This document shows, piece after piece, positions 16,306-24,660 of a stretch of DNA of 64,000 nucleotides. Below the pieces are notes generated by a model. That model did not search any database, was not told the origin of the DNA, and worked only from the letters and a program-made list of their open reading frames with translations. Positions within the stretch are counted from its first letter, which is position 1. Each line of letters opens with the position of its first letter. Source of the DNA: Gammaproteobacteria bacterium (GTDB lineage: Bacteria; Pseudomonadota; Gammaproteobacteria; Pseudomonadales; UBA5518); contig JADKDK010000004.1 of the NCBI GenBank assembly GCA_016718385.1, positions 792,319 through 856,318 on the forward strand, in the 5' to 3' direction. The translations under genes were made by a program, and so were the position numbers.

Positions 16306-17775
16306 ATGCTGCGGGTCCAGGAAGAAGCGCTCACCTTTGACGACGTGCTGCTGGTGCCCGGCGAATCGGAAGTCGTGGCGAAGGACGTCAAGCTACAGAC
16401 ACGCCTGACCCGCGATATCACCCTCAATATTCCCCTGATGTCGGCGGCCATGGACACGGTCACCGAGTCCAAGCTCGCGATCGCGATTGCCCAGGAAGGC
16501 GGCATCGGCATCGTGCACAAGAACATGACGCCCGAGCAGCAGGCCGAAGAGGTCCGTGCCGTGAAGCGTTTCGAGAGCGGCGTGGTCCGCGAGCCGGTCA
16601 CCATCGACTCCTCGCGCTCCATCCGCGAGCTGATCCGCCTGACCATCGAACGCAATTTCTCCGGCGTGCCGGTGCTCAACCGCAAGCGCGAGCTGGTCGG
16701 CATCGTCACCAGTCGCGACGTGCGCTTCGCGACCAACCTGGACGAGCCGGTCTCCTCGATCATGACGCGCAAGCGCGAGCTGGTGACGGTGCTCGAGGGC
16801 ACCGACCTCGCCGACGTGAAGAAACTGCTGCACCGCCACCGCATCGAGAAGGTGCTGGTGGTCGACGACGCCTTTCGCCTGCGCGGGATGATCACCGCCA
16901 AGGACATCTTCAAGGCCGAGCGCTATCCCAACGCCTGCAAGGACGCCGACGGGCGCCTGCGTGTCGGCGCGGCGGTCGGTGTGGGCGGCGGCGCCGCCGA
17001 CGAGCGCGTGGTGCGCCTGATCGAGGCGGGCGTCGACGTGCTGGTGGTGGACACCGCGCACGGGCATTCGCGCAACGTGCGCGACACCGTGCGCAGCATC
17101 AAGAGCCGGTATCCGCAGGTGCAGGTGATCGCGGGCAACATCGCCACGGCGGAAGCCGCGAAGTACCTGCTCGATGCCGGCGTCGACGGCGTGAAGGTCG
17201 GCATCGGCCCCGGCTCGATCTGCACCACGCGCATCGTGACCGGCATCGGCGTGCCGCAGATCTCCGCGGTCGCCAACGTGGCGGCGGTGCTCGAGGGCAC
17301 CGGCGTGCCGCTGATCGCCGACGGCGGCATCCGCTTCTCGGGCGACCTCGCCAAGGCGGTGGCGGCCGGCGCGCACGTGATCATGGTCGGCAGCATGCTC
17401 GCCGGCACCGAGGAGGCCCCGGGCGAGATCGAGCTCTACCAGGGCCGCAGCTACAAGGCCTATCGCGGCATGGGCTCGCTGGGCGCGATGGCCAAGGGTT
17501 CCAGCGACCGCTATTTCCAGAACGCCGCCGAGGGCGTGGAGAAGCTGGTGCCCGAAGGCATCGAGGGACGCGTGCCCTACAAGGGTCCGATCTCGGCCAT
17601 CGTGCACCAGCTGATGGGCGGACTGCGCGCGGCGATGGGCTACACCGGCAGCCCCGACATCGAGACCATGCGCACGCGGCCGCGCTTCGTGCGCATCACC
17701 TCGGCGGGCGTCAACGAGAGCCACGTGCACGACGTCAGCATCACCAAGGAAGCGCCGAATTACCCGGTGCGCTGA
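16306..17775 (+). CDS. guaB: IMP dehydrogenase
   Basis: A 489-residue IMP dehydrogenase, the NAD-dependent step from IMP to XMP in guanine nucleotide synthesis. The TIM barrel is split by two CBS domains (about residues 93-205: SGVPVLNRKRELVGIVTSRD and IEKVLVVDD). The catalytic cysteine is in GPGSICTTRIVTG near residue 304, and the flap carries AYRGMGSLGAM. Length matches E. coli GuaB (488). GGAG lies upstream of ATG 16306. It forms an operon with guaA, separated by a palindrome-rich spacer. Confidence 0.97.
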   Translation: MLRVQEEALTFDDVLLVPGESEVVAKDVKLQTRLTRDITLNIPLMSAAMDTVTESKLAIAIAQEGGIGIVHKNMTPEQQAEEVRAVKRFESGVVREPVTIDSSRSIRELIRLTIERNFSGVPVLNRKRELVGIVTSRDVRFATNLDEPVSSIMTRKRELVTVLEGTDLADVKKLLHRHRIEKVLVVDDAFRLRGMITAKDIFKAERYPNACKDADGRLRVGAAVGVGGGAADERVVRLIEAGVDVLVVDTAHGHSRNVRDTVRSIKSRYPQVQVIAGNIATAEAAKYLLDAGVDGVKVGIGPGSICTTRIVTGIGVPQISAVANVAAVLEGTGVPLIADGGIRFSGDLAKAVAAGAHVIMVGSMLAGTEEAPGEIELYQGRSYKAYRGMGSLGAMAKGSSDRYFQNAAEGVEKLVPEGIEGRVPYKGPISAIVHQLMGGLRAAMGYTGSPDIETMRTRPRFVRITSAGVNESHVHDVSITKEAPNYPVR

Positions 17776-17787
17776 CGGGCCCGAATT

Positions 17788-17882
17788 TGTAGGAGCGCGC
17801 CATGCGCGCGATATCGCGGCCATGGGCCGCTCCTACAGGGGTTGCGACGACGCCGACTGTAGGAGCGGGCCATGCCCGCGAC
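17788..17882. repeat. REP-like palindromes in the guaB-guaA spacer
   Basis: Three palindromes of a second type: GTAGGAGCGCGCCATGCGCGCGA, an inverted GCGGCCATGGGCCGCTCCTAC directly after it, and GTAGGAGCGGGCCATGCCCGCGA at 17858-17882. The head is GTAGGAGC rather than GTAGGTC and the centre is CCATG. This is the form widespread in Pseudomonas and relatives. In the guaBA transcript they would fold as stable hairpins between the two genes. Confidence 0.85.
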
Positions 17883-17948
17883 CGCAATTGATTTCCCGCG
17901 GGGCCGAACAGGCCCCGCGTGTATTTTGGCAGCGAGGAAAGCCAGCAG

Positions 17949-19526
17949 ATGAGCACCGATATCCACGCCCAGCGCATCCTGATTCTCGACTTCGGCTCGC
18001 AGTACACGCAGCTCATCGCGCGGCGCGTGCGCGAACTCGGCGTCTACTGCGAGATCTACAGCTGGCGCACCGCTGCCGCCGCGATCAAGGCGTTCCGCCC
18101 CAGCGGCGTGATCCTCTCCGGCGGCCCGGAATCGGTCACCGGCAAGAGCACCCCGCGCGTGCCCGCGGCGCTGTTCGGCATGGGTATCCCGCTGCTCGGC
18201 ATCTGCTACGGCATGCAGGCGATGGCGGCCCAGCTCGGCGGGCGCGTCGAGCCCTCGAACCGGCGCGAGTTCGGCTACGCGCAGGTGCGCGTCACGGCCT
18301 CCAGCCGCCTGCTCGACGGCATCAGCGACCACGTCGACGAGGAAGGCGCGGCGCGCCTGGACGTGTGGATGAGCCACGGCGACAAGGTCGTGGCGCTGCC
18401 GCCGGGCTTCGAACTGCTCGCGGCCACCGACAGCGCGCCGGTCGCGGCGATGTGCGACGAGTCGCGCGGTTTCTACGGCATCCAGTTCCATCCCGAGGTC
18501 ACGCACACGCACCAGGGCGGGCGCATCCTCGAGCATTTCGTGCGCGGCATCTGCGGCTGTGAAGGGCTGTGGACGCCGGGCAGCATCATCGACGACGCGA
18601 TCGCCTCGATCCGCAGGACCGTGGGCAAAGACAAGGTGCTGCTCGGGCTCTCGGGCGGCGTCGACTCCTCGGTGGTCGCCGCGCTGCTCGCGCGCGCCAT
18701 CGGCGAGCAACTCACCTGCGTGTTCGTCGACCACGGCCTGCTGCGCCTGCACGAGGGCGATCACGTGATGGAGATGTTCGCGAAGAACATGGGCATCAAG
18801 GTGATCCGCGTGCGCGCCGAGGGCGAGTTCCTGCGCAAGCTCAAGGGCGTGGCGGATCCCGAGCGCAAGCGCAAGATCATCGGGCGTACCTTCGTCGAGG
18901 TCTTCGACCGCAAGGCCACGCAGATCAGGGACGTGAAGTGGCTGGCGCAGGGCACGATCTACCCCGACGTGATCGAGTCGGCGGCCTCCAAGCACGGCAA
19001 TGCGCACGTGATCAAGTCGCACCACAACGTCGGGGGCTTGCCGAAGCGTATGAAGCTCTCGCTGCTCGAGCCGCTGAAGGAACTGTTCAAGGACGAGGTG
19101 CGCAAGATCGGCGTGGAACTGGGGCTGCCCTTCGACATGGTCTACCGCCACCCGTTCCCGGGCCCGGGCCTCGGCGTGCGCATCCTCGGCGAGGTGCGCA
19201 AGCCCTACGCCGAGATCCTGCGCCGCGCCGACGCGATCTTCATCGAGGAACTGCACGCCGCGGATCTGTACCACAAGGTGAGCCAGGCCTTCGCGGTGTT
19301 CCTGCCGGTGAAATCCGTGGGCGTCACCGGCGACGGGCGCCGCTACGAGTGGGTGATCGCGCTGCGCGCGGTAGAGACCATCGACTTCATGACAGCGCGC
19401 TGGGCGCATCTGCCCTACGACCTGCTCGAGCTGGTCTCGCGCCGCATCATCAACGAGATCGAGCAGGTCTCGCGTGTCGTCTATGACGTCTCCAGCAAGC
19501 CGCCGGCGACGATCGAGTGGGAATGA
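17949..19526 (+). CDS. guaA: GMP synthase (glutamine-hydrolysing)
   Basis: A 525-residue GMP synthase, the same length as in E. coli. It aminates XMP to GMP. The N-terminal class I amidotransferase has its nucleophile in LLGICYGMQ near residue 86 and the histidine-glutamate pair in GIQFHPEVTHT; the ATP pyrophosphatase loop is LSGGVDSS near 235; the C-terminal dimer domain ends in PATIEWE. ATG 17949 follows GAGGAAAG. The 3' end is a known insertion site for genomic islands, and the ICE integrase follows at once. Confidence 0.97.
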   Translation: MSTDIHAQRILILDFGSQYTQLIARRVRELGVYCEIYSWRTAAAAIKAFRPSGVILSGGPESVTGKSTPRVPAALFGMGIPLLGICYGMQAMAAQLGGRVEPSNRREFGYAQVRVTASSRLLDGISDHVDEEGAARLDVWMSHGDKVVALPPGFELLAATDSAPVAAMCDESRGFYGIQFHPEVTHTHQGGRILEHFVRGICGCEGLWTPGSIIDDAIASIRRTVGKDKVLLGLSGGVDSSVVAALLARAIGEQLTCVFVDHGLLRLHEGDHVMEMFAKNMGIKVIRVRAEGEFLRKLKGVADPERKRKIIGRTFVEVFDRKATQIRDVKWLAQGTIYPDVIESAASKHGNAHVIKSHHNVGGLPKRMKLSLLEPLKELFKDEVRKIGVELGLPFDMVYRHPFPGPGLGVRILGEVRKPYAEILRRADAIFIEELHAADLYHKVSQAFAVFLPVKSVGVTGDGRRYEWVIALRAVETIDFMTARWAHLPYDLLELVSRRIINEIEQVSRVVYDVSSKPPATIEWE

Positions 19527-19573
19527 TTCCACGTCTGGCACTGGCTGGCATCCACAAGCAGTAAACCTCTATT

Positions 19574-19608
19574 AACCCATTGATATCAATGGGTTTTTCT
19601 TTATTTTT
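19574..19608 (+). terminator. Rho-independent terminator behind guaA
   Basis: Stem AACCCATTGA/TCAATGGGTT around a TA loop followed by TTTTCTTTATTTTT. It is 48 bases past the guaA stop. If the element's core site is inside guaA, this terminator belongs to the ICE and restores termination after insertion. Confidence 0.8.
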
Positions 19609-19655
19609 CCTGGCAATGCCAGGCACTCCCTAGCACCCTCAAGCAGACTTTTTTC

Positions 19656-19808
19656 ATGGTATTTTTGATGGTATTGTTCGAGCTGATACCGCGACCTCAA
19701 AGAAATACCATGCCATGAATTTTGGAATAGTCATGGTATCAAAAATTATTAACACGCTGATATTCAAGGAAATATAGGCGAAAAATACGCCATGTTTGAT
19801 CATGGTAT
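19656..19808 (+). promoter_or_regulatory. Five ATGGTAT/ATACCAT boxes, presumptive integrase arm sites
   Basis: ATGGTAT occurs at 19656, 19668, 19733 and 19802 and its reverse complement ATACCAT at 19705, all in the AT-rich 240-base gap between the guaA terminator and the integrase start. The first two are 12 bases apart. Such repeated heptamers beside an attachment site are the usual form of integrase or excisionase arm-binding sites. No gene is seen in the gap. Confidence 0.6.
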
Positions 19809-19834
19809 TAAGGACGAGAAAGGGAGGATTAGCC

Positions 19835-21031
19835 ATGCTGACCGATACCAAGCTTCGCAACCTGAAACCTCAAGACAAGCTCTACAAGGTCAACGACCGA
19901 GACGGCCTTTACGTAGCAGTCACACCGGCAGGGACAATCTCTTTTAGGCACAACTACTCCATCAGCGGCCGTCAGGAGACGTTGACCATCGGTCGGTATG
20001 GCAGTGGCGGTATCACACTGGCGGAAGCGCGGGAACTGCTGAGCGAAGCAAAGAAAATGATTGCAGCCGGCAAATCCCCGGCCAGAGAGAAAGCGCGCGA
20101 CAAATCGCGGGTGAAGGATGCCGAAACATTCGGGGCATGGGCTGAAAAATGGTTGCGCGGTTATCAGATGGCTGACTCGACACGCGATATGCGTAAATCG
20201 GTCTACAACCGTGAGTTGAAAAAGCGCTTCGGCAATCAGAAATTATCTGAGATCACACATGAGGATCTCCGGGCAGTGACCGATGCCATCGTGGAAAGAG
20301 GAGCGCCAGCAACAGCCGTCCACGCCCGAGAAGTGGTATTACAGGTTTATCGGTGGGCGATCGAACGCGGACAGAAAGTTGAAAACCCCGCTGAAATGGT
20401 TCGCCCCAACAGTATCGCCAGATTCGAACCCCGAGACCGCGCCCTGAGTCCTGCCGAAATTGGTCTGATGTATCGGTACATGGATCGAATCGGGACCTCG
20501 CCGCAATATAGAGCCGCAATCAAGCTGCTGTTATTGACCATGGTCAGAAAATCCGAGTTGTCCAACGCCACCTGGGAAGAGATCAATTTTAGCGAGGCAC
20601 TCTGGACGATCCCGAAACAGCGTATGAAGCGACGAAATCCACATTTGGTGTTTCTGTCTCGCCAGGCACTGGATATCTTTATCGCACTGAAGACCTTTGC
20701 CGGTGGCTCTGAATTCGTGCTTCCCTCGCGGTATGATTCCGACTTGCCTATGAGTGCAGCAACTTTGAATCGCGTTCTTGCCCTGACGTATCAGGCTGCA
20801 CAAAAGGATGGTGAACAGCTTGGTAAATTTGGTCCGCACGATCTGCGTCGCACAGCCAGCACCTTATTGCATGAAGCAGGCTACAACACTGATTGGATTG
20901 AAAAGTGTCTTGCCCATGAGCAGAAAGGAGTAAGGGCAATTTACAATAAAGCCGAATACCGGGAGCAACGGGCGGGGATGTTGCAAGACTGGGCTGACAT
21001 GATTGACGAGTGGACTAGCGTGAAACGTTAA
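19835..21031 (+). CDS. int: Tyrosine integrase (P4-like, DUF4102 N-terminus), guaA-targeting
   Basis: A 398-residue tyrosine recombinase. The N-terminal DUF4102 arm-binding domain has LTDTKLRNLKPQDKLYKVND and GRYGSGGITLAEAR; the catalytic domain shows R in TMVRKSEL (about 237), H-x-x-R in GPHDLRRTAS (about 335), and the nucleophile tyrosine in VRAIYNKAEYREQR (about 369). AGGGAGGA lies before ATG 19835. Position and orientation beside guaA make it the enzyme that integrates and excises the element. Its last 17 bases overlap the convergent AlpA gene. Confidence 0.93.
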   Translation: MLTDTKLRNLKPQDKLYKVNDRDGLYVAVTPAGTISFRHNYSISGRQETLTIGRYGSGGITLAEARELLSEAKKMIAAGKSPAREKARDKSRVKDAETFGAWAEKWLRGYQMADSTRDMRKSVYNRELKKRFGNQKLSEITHEDLRAVTDAIVERGAPATAVHAREVVLQVYRWAIERGQKVENPAEMVRPNSIARFEPRDRALSPAEIGLMYRYMDRIGTSPQYRAAIKLLLLTMVRKSELSNATWEEINFSEALWTIPKQRMKRRNPHLVFLSRQALDIFIALKTFAGGSEFVLPSRYDSDLPMSAATLNRVLALTYQAAQKDGEQLGKFGPHDLRRTASTLLHEAGYNTDWIEKCLAHEQKGVRAIYNKAEYREQRAGMLQDWADMIDEWTSVKR

Positions 21032-21263
21032 TGGGGATCCCTGGCCGGATAGGTTGATCTTCAGACTCTTTGCGCGATTCGATCCACTTTTCCACCTCGG
21101 CCAAGTCCCAGGCGACATTGCGGCTTGTCAGCACGATTCTGCGCGGAAAGTCGCCTCGTTTCTCCATATTGAAGATGGAGCGATCTGAAAGCGGAATCAT
21201 AGCCAGTAATGTTTTTCGATTGATTAAAGTCTTTCTTGGTCGAGTAGGGTGTCCGTCATCCAT
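21015..21263 (-). CDS. AlpA-family regulator / excisionase
   Basis: An 82-residue MerR-like winged-helix protein of the AlpA type: INRKTLLAMIPLSDRSIFNMEKRGDFPRRI is the recognition part and AWDLAEVEKWIESR the closing helix. AlpA proteins activate or act as directionality factors for neighbouring P4-type integrases. It overlaps the integrase 3' end by 17 bases on the other strand. Its promoter region (21264-21400) holds two TTAGCA boxes like those at the repressor promoter. Confidence 0.85.
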   Translation of the reverse strand: MDDGHPTRPRKTLINRKTLLAMIPLSDRSIFNMEKRGDFPRRIVLTSRNVAWDLAEVEKWIESRKESEDQPIRPGIPINVSR

Positions 21264-21308
21264 TGCTTCTCACTCTTGCTCCGGACCGCACGTGTCAGAG
21301 TCTTAGGC

Positions 21309-21368
21309 TTGCCAAAAACTAAACGTTAGCACCGTGCAAATCATTTTGGCAAAAGAGAATGTTTAGCA
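21309..21368. promoter_or_regulatory. alpA upstream region: inverted repeat and two TTAGCA boxes
   Basis: TTGCCAAAA (21309-21317) and TTTTGGCAA (21344-21352) form a perfect nine-base inverted repeat. TTAGCA occurs inside it at 21326-21331 and just outside at 21363-21368. The same hexamer is repeated at the repressor/YdaS intergenic region, which points to shared control by the S24 repressor. The gap 21264-21506 contains no convincing gene. Confidence 0.55.
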
Positions 21369-21506
21369 ATGTGATAAACAATTACTGCATCAGGATGGGG
21401 CGACGGACTTAGGAGTGTTGCCGTGACAGCGTCATTCACCATATTTGCGCTGCATGCGATCACTCGAAATTATTGTTGCTCGTGTCTCTGGGCCGGCTGG
21501 GAAAAC

Positions 21507-22181
21507 TCAGACCACCTCCCCCTTGAAGACAATGACTCCACAGATTGTCGCTTCTTCATCCACTTCGATAATGCGATTCGGCCAGTCAGGGTTGAGCGCC
21601 TTCAGGTACTGCTTGCCCTCTTCAATAATTAACTGTTTGAACGTGGCTTCATTGGATTCATCGAGTCGAACTACCACGTACTTTCCGTGGTCAGGTGAAA
21701 CATTGGGGTCAACAAAAATCAGGTCGCCCTCATGAAATTTGGGTTCCATACTGCTGCCGCGAACCCTAAGTACAAAGGATTCAGGACTACAGCACACCGG
21801 GCAGGGTAAAAGCTCCGCACCGTAGGCCGGCACGAAACTTTCAGAAATCTCATACCAATTTCCTGCTTGAACCCAGGAAATCAGCGGGTGGAGGCTGCGA
21901 AGGTCGGGGCCATCGTGGGCGTTGTGTTCTTCCTGTATCGCCCCCTCCGCATGGGGCGTATCCATCCATCCTTGGGATTTTTTCATAGCCTTTTCCAGTT
22001 TTTCCGCCAGCTCATCTCCGATAGAGCGGGGCGTTCCTTTTTTGGTTGGCAGCTGGTTGCGCACCTGGCTGAGGTAGGAGCTATTGGTCCCAGCCGCGCG
22101 CGCCAACTTGGCAGCTGACCCCGCTTCGGCAATCAAAACCTCAAGATTGTGGAGCCGGATCTGGTTAAGTTTTAGCGTCAT
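21507..22181 (-). CDS. CI-like repressor with S24 (LexA-type) peptidase domain
   Basis: A 224-residue regulator. Residues 8-60 form a helix-turn-helix domain (AAKLARAAGTNSSYLSQVRN). The C-terminal self-cleaving domain has the scissile AG at about 106-107 (SWVQAGNWYE), nucleophile Ser144 in RGSSMEPKF and general-base Lys182 in NEATFKQL. This is the layout of repressors cut in a RecA-dependent manner after DNA damage, so the ICE is probably SOS-inducible. It is divergent from the YdaS/Cro-like gene across repeated TTAGCA boxes. Confidence 0.92.
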   Translation of the reverse strand: MTLKLNQIRLHNLEVLIAEAGSAAKLARAAGTNSSYLSQVRNQLPTKKGTPRSIGDELAEKLEKAMKKSQGWMDTPHAEGAIQEEHNAHDGPDLRSLHPLISWVQAGNWYEISESFVPAYGAELLPCPVCCSPESFVLRVRGSSMEPKFHEGDLIFVDPNVSPDHGKYVVVRLDESNEATFKQLIIEEGKQYLKALNPDWPNRIIEVDEEATICGVIVFKGEVV

Positions 22182-22191
22182 GCGAAATACT

Positions 22192-22265
22192 TTAGCAGAT
22201 AATTTAGCAGGATGCTAAGCAAAAACGTGGTGCTTGTCGTTGCCCGATGATTCGCACGGTGCTAA
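22192..22265. promoter_or_regulatory. Operators (TTAGCA/TGCTAA boxes) between repressor and Cro-like gene
   Basis: TTAGCA at 22192-22197 and 22204-22209 and its complement TGCTAA at 22213-22218 and 22260-22265 lie in the divergent promoter region. The first two are 12 bases apart. Their number and symmetry fit operators contested by the CI-like repressor and the Cro-like protein. Confidence 0.65.
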
Positions 22266-22276
22266 TGTTTTTACGC

Positions 22277-22528
22277 ATGGAGCTAAAGGACTTTCTCAAA
22301 GTGGCAACCAAGCGGGAGCGGGCCGACGTCGCAGCAGCGTGCGGCGACTCAGTCTCCTACTTGTATCAGATTGCCGGCCAGCATCGATATGCCAGCCCAT
22401 TGATGGCGACGCAAATCGAGCGTTACACCCGTACTGTGGCGGACCTTTCGGATGGTCGATTGGAGCCTGTGCCTCGGGCGAGCATGGTTCGACATCCAGA
22501 GATTTTCTACGGTGTCGTGCCTGAATAG
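22277..22528 (+). CDS. YdaS/Cro-like helix-turn-helix protein
   Basis: An 83-residue DNA-binding protein: MELKDFLKVATKRERADVAAACGDSVSYLYQIAGQHR is the YdaS-type HTH, usually opening with M-x-L-K as here. That is why ATG 22277 is preferred over ATG 22247, which would place an operator box inside the coding sequence. By position it is the Cro-like antagonist of the S24 repressor and first gene of the rightward early operon leading to ParB. Confidence 0.75.
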   Translation: MELKDFLKVATKRERADVAAACGDSVSYLYQIAGQHRYASPLMATQIERYTRTVADLSDGRLEPVPRASMVRHPEIFYGVVPE

Positions 22529-22553
22529 GGTTCACAAGAAGCAGGTGGCAACG

Positions 22554-24071
22554 ATGACGCCTGAGAGATCGCCATCTATTCACGAGATCACCCGTGTAGA
22601 CGTCACTCATATCCAGCATTACTCCCGCAATCCTCGCCGGCAGCAGAACCCGGAATATGATCGAATAAAGGCGTCGATCCAGGCTGAAGGCCTGGATCAA
22701 CCATTGGTGCTATCACAGGAACCGGGGGCTGCTGATTATGTGCTCCACAGTGGCGGCAATACACGGCTGAGGATACTAAAGGAGCTTTTGGACGAAACCG
22801 GCGATGAGCGATTTCGCTGGATCGACTGCGTCGTCAAGCCCTGGTCGCAGGAGTCCAATGTACTTTTTGCCCACCTCCGGGAAAACGAATTGCGCGGCGG
22901 TTTGCCTTTCATCGATAAAGCGTTGGCCGTATTCGAAGCAAAGTCTCTCCTCGAAAGCGAGATGGGGGTTGAGAGCCTGTCTCAGCGCCAACTGGAAGAG
23001 TTGTTCAGAGAGCGAGGTTTCGGGCTCAGCCACAGCATGATTTCCAAAATGGGATATGCCGTTGAGACCTTGTGGCCATTGATGCCAAAAGCCTTGGCTG
23101 CCGGTTTGGGTCGGCCACAGGTGGAAAAGATCCGAGCCATTGAACGTGCTGCCAGAGCGATTTGGAATCGTCGCCAATTGGGGGATAACACCGTCTTCGA
23201 TGCGATCTTTGCCGAGTTGTGTCGCCGTCATGATGGCGCCGAATGGGACATTCAGCCACTGCGCGATGCATTGGAAAATGAGATCGCCGTGGAGTCCGAA
23301 CTGAATTGCCAAGTGATTCATCTAGAGATGGAGGCGCAACTATCGGGCCGCGCATTCAGCCTCCCCGCTCATACCGAAGAGGATACAGAGTCGGGGGCGG
23401 ACAGGAACTCGGAACACCAGGAGCATTCTGATAGTGGGCCGTCATCGAATACGACGACATTGGAAAAGCAGCCTGCTGACATCGATTCACCAGCGAGTGG
23501 TCACAACAAAAGCAAAGACCAATCGAACATGGCAGCTGAGTTGAACTCTGCGCCGAATTCCCAAAAAGGCGGTCAGCAAAGAAATCTTGACGTTTTGCGG
23601 AGCCAGTTGTGGGAGTGCGCCGTAACGTTGGCGACATCCCACGGACTGCACGAGACAGTCATTCGTCTGCCGGATCAGGGCTTGGGCTTTCTGCTGATTG
23701 ATGTGCCTTCACCGGAGCTGCGGGAATCCCTTGACCAGGACATGCTGGATTTAGTGTCCGCACTCTGGTGGCAGTTGGCTGCGAGCTCAGAGTTGACCGT
23801 CGCTCCCACGGACATTGTCCTGGCCTACCTTGATAAAGACTCGCCCCTATACCAGGCCTTGGCATTCCATGATGCCGGTCTGCTCTTTGGCAGTGTCTGG
23901 ACGCCTGATCCCGGCCATCTCAACAGCCAGCTCTGGCAACAATTGAACCCGCCAGACTGGCAGCGTTTGCTGCAAATGATGGACTCCTACCGGAGCATTA
24001 AACGGTTAGCCTTCGATACCGGGGTCGAGCTTTGGGCGCAACAGGGAGGTGAAAGCGATGTCGTCCAATAA
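22554..24071 (+). CDS. ICE ParB-family protein (TIGR03764-like)
   Basis: A 505-residue ParB-domain protein of the PFGI-1 ICE class. Residues about 15-110 hold the ParB/Srx NTPase fold (HYSRNPRRQQNPEYDRIKAS, VLHSGGNTRLRIL, HLRENELRGGLPF), followed by the helix-turn-helix LSQRQLEELFRERGFGLSHS. Residues about 275-345 are a low-complexity acidic/serine/glutamine linker, then a C-terminal domain unique to these elements. It lies in the early operon upstream of DUF2857 and the replication gene, and probably serves maintenance of the excised circle. Confidence 0.85.
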   Translation: MTPERSPSIHEITRVDVTHIQHYSRNPRRQQNPEYDRIKASIQAEGLDQPLVLSQEPGAADYVLHSGGNTRLRILKELLDETGDERFRWIDCVVKPWSQESNVLFAHLRENELRGGLPFIDKALAVFEAKSLLESEMGVESLSQRQLEELFRERGFGLSHSMISKMGYAVETLWPLMPKALAAGLGRPQVEKIRAIERAARAIWNRRQLGDNTVFDAIFAELCRRHDGAEWDIQPLRDALENEIAVESELNCQVIHLEMEAQLSGRAFSLPAHTEEDTESGADRNSEHQEHSDSGPSSNTTTLEKQPADIDSPASGHNKSKDQSNMAAELNSAPNSQKGGQQRNLDVLRSQLWECAVTLATSHGLHETVIRLPDQGLGFLLIDVPSPELRESLDQDMLDLVSALWWQLAASSELTVAPTDIVLAYLDKDSPLYQALAFHDAGLLFGSVWTPDPGHLNSQLWQQLNPPDWQRLLQMMDSYRSIKRLAFDTGVELWAQQGGESDVVQ

Positions 24072-24660
24072 GGAAGCCGACCTCACCACCGCCGTGCTGT
24101 TGTACGCCATGCGATGTCTGGCAGAGGGGGATCAGCAAGCATTGCGTGCCATGAACTTTGGCCCCAAAGAACTGGACGCCCTGAAAGAGATGAATCTGGC
24201 CGATCTCTATCGGGCCGATGCACTGCGTGTGCATTGTCTGCAGATTGGTCTCAATCGTGATGTTTTTTGGCCGATGCTCGATCACCTGCGTCATCAGCGG
24301 GAATCTGAGGATCTACAGCGAACATTGCTGGTCGCGGACGCACCGTTAGAGATGATGCAGCAGCTGTTTGGTGTGAGTTCTCGGGAATACACTCGATGGC
24401 GCCGATTGTTGACGCTGGCGCCGGCCGTGGGTAGGCCTCCCGAACTGAATGAAACCGATACGCACGCGCTCTGGTATGCCTGGCAGAGTAAGGTACAGGC
24501 GGATGACAAACCCACATTAACTGCAGAGGACTATCTCGACCTACAGCAACAGACAGGCATTGGATTGCGATCGATTTGGGCGCTGGTGCAGCGTTGGGAA
24601 ACCTACGGTGAGGGAAGCGGTGCCGCGACGTCCGGGCGGGTTGCCGAGAATGGCCCATGA
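24058..24660 (+). CDS. DUF2857 ICE protein
   Basis: A 200-residue protein of the DUF2857 family, always found between ParB and the STY4528-like gene in SPI-7/PFGI-1 elements. GGAGGT at 24045-24050 supports ATG 24058 and the start overlaps the end of ParB by 14 bases. The segment QQLFGVSSREYTRWRRLL near residue 105 looks like a helix-turn-helix, followed by GIGLRSIWALVQRW. Function unknown; a role in transcription of transfer genes has been proposed for relatives. Confidence 0.75.
   Translation: MSSNKEADLTTAVLLYAMRCLAEGDQQALRAMNFGPKELDALKEMNLADLYRADALRVHCLQIGLNRDVFWPMLDHLRHQRESEDLQRTLLVADAPLEMMQQLFGVSSREYTRWRRLLTLAPAVGRPPELNETDTHALWYAWQSKVQADDKPTLTAEDYLDLQQQTGIGLRSIWALVQRWETYGEGSGAATSGRVAENGP

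Noticed and set aside
16393..19541. Long minus-strand open frames opposite guaB and guaA
   Set aside because: Histidine/alanine/arginine-rich shadow translations of conserved genes; no start signal or domain.
19654..19860. 68-codon minus-strand frame upstream of the integrase
   Set aside because: Covers the AT-rich arm-site region, has no ribosome binding site or family resemblance.
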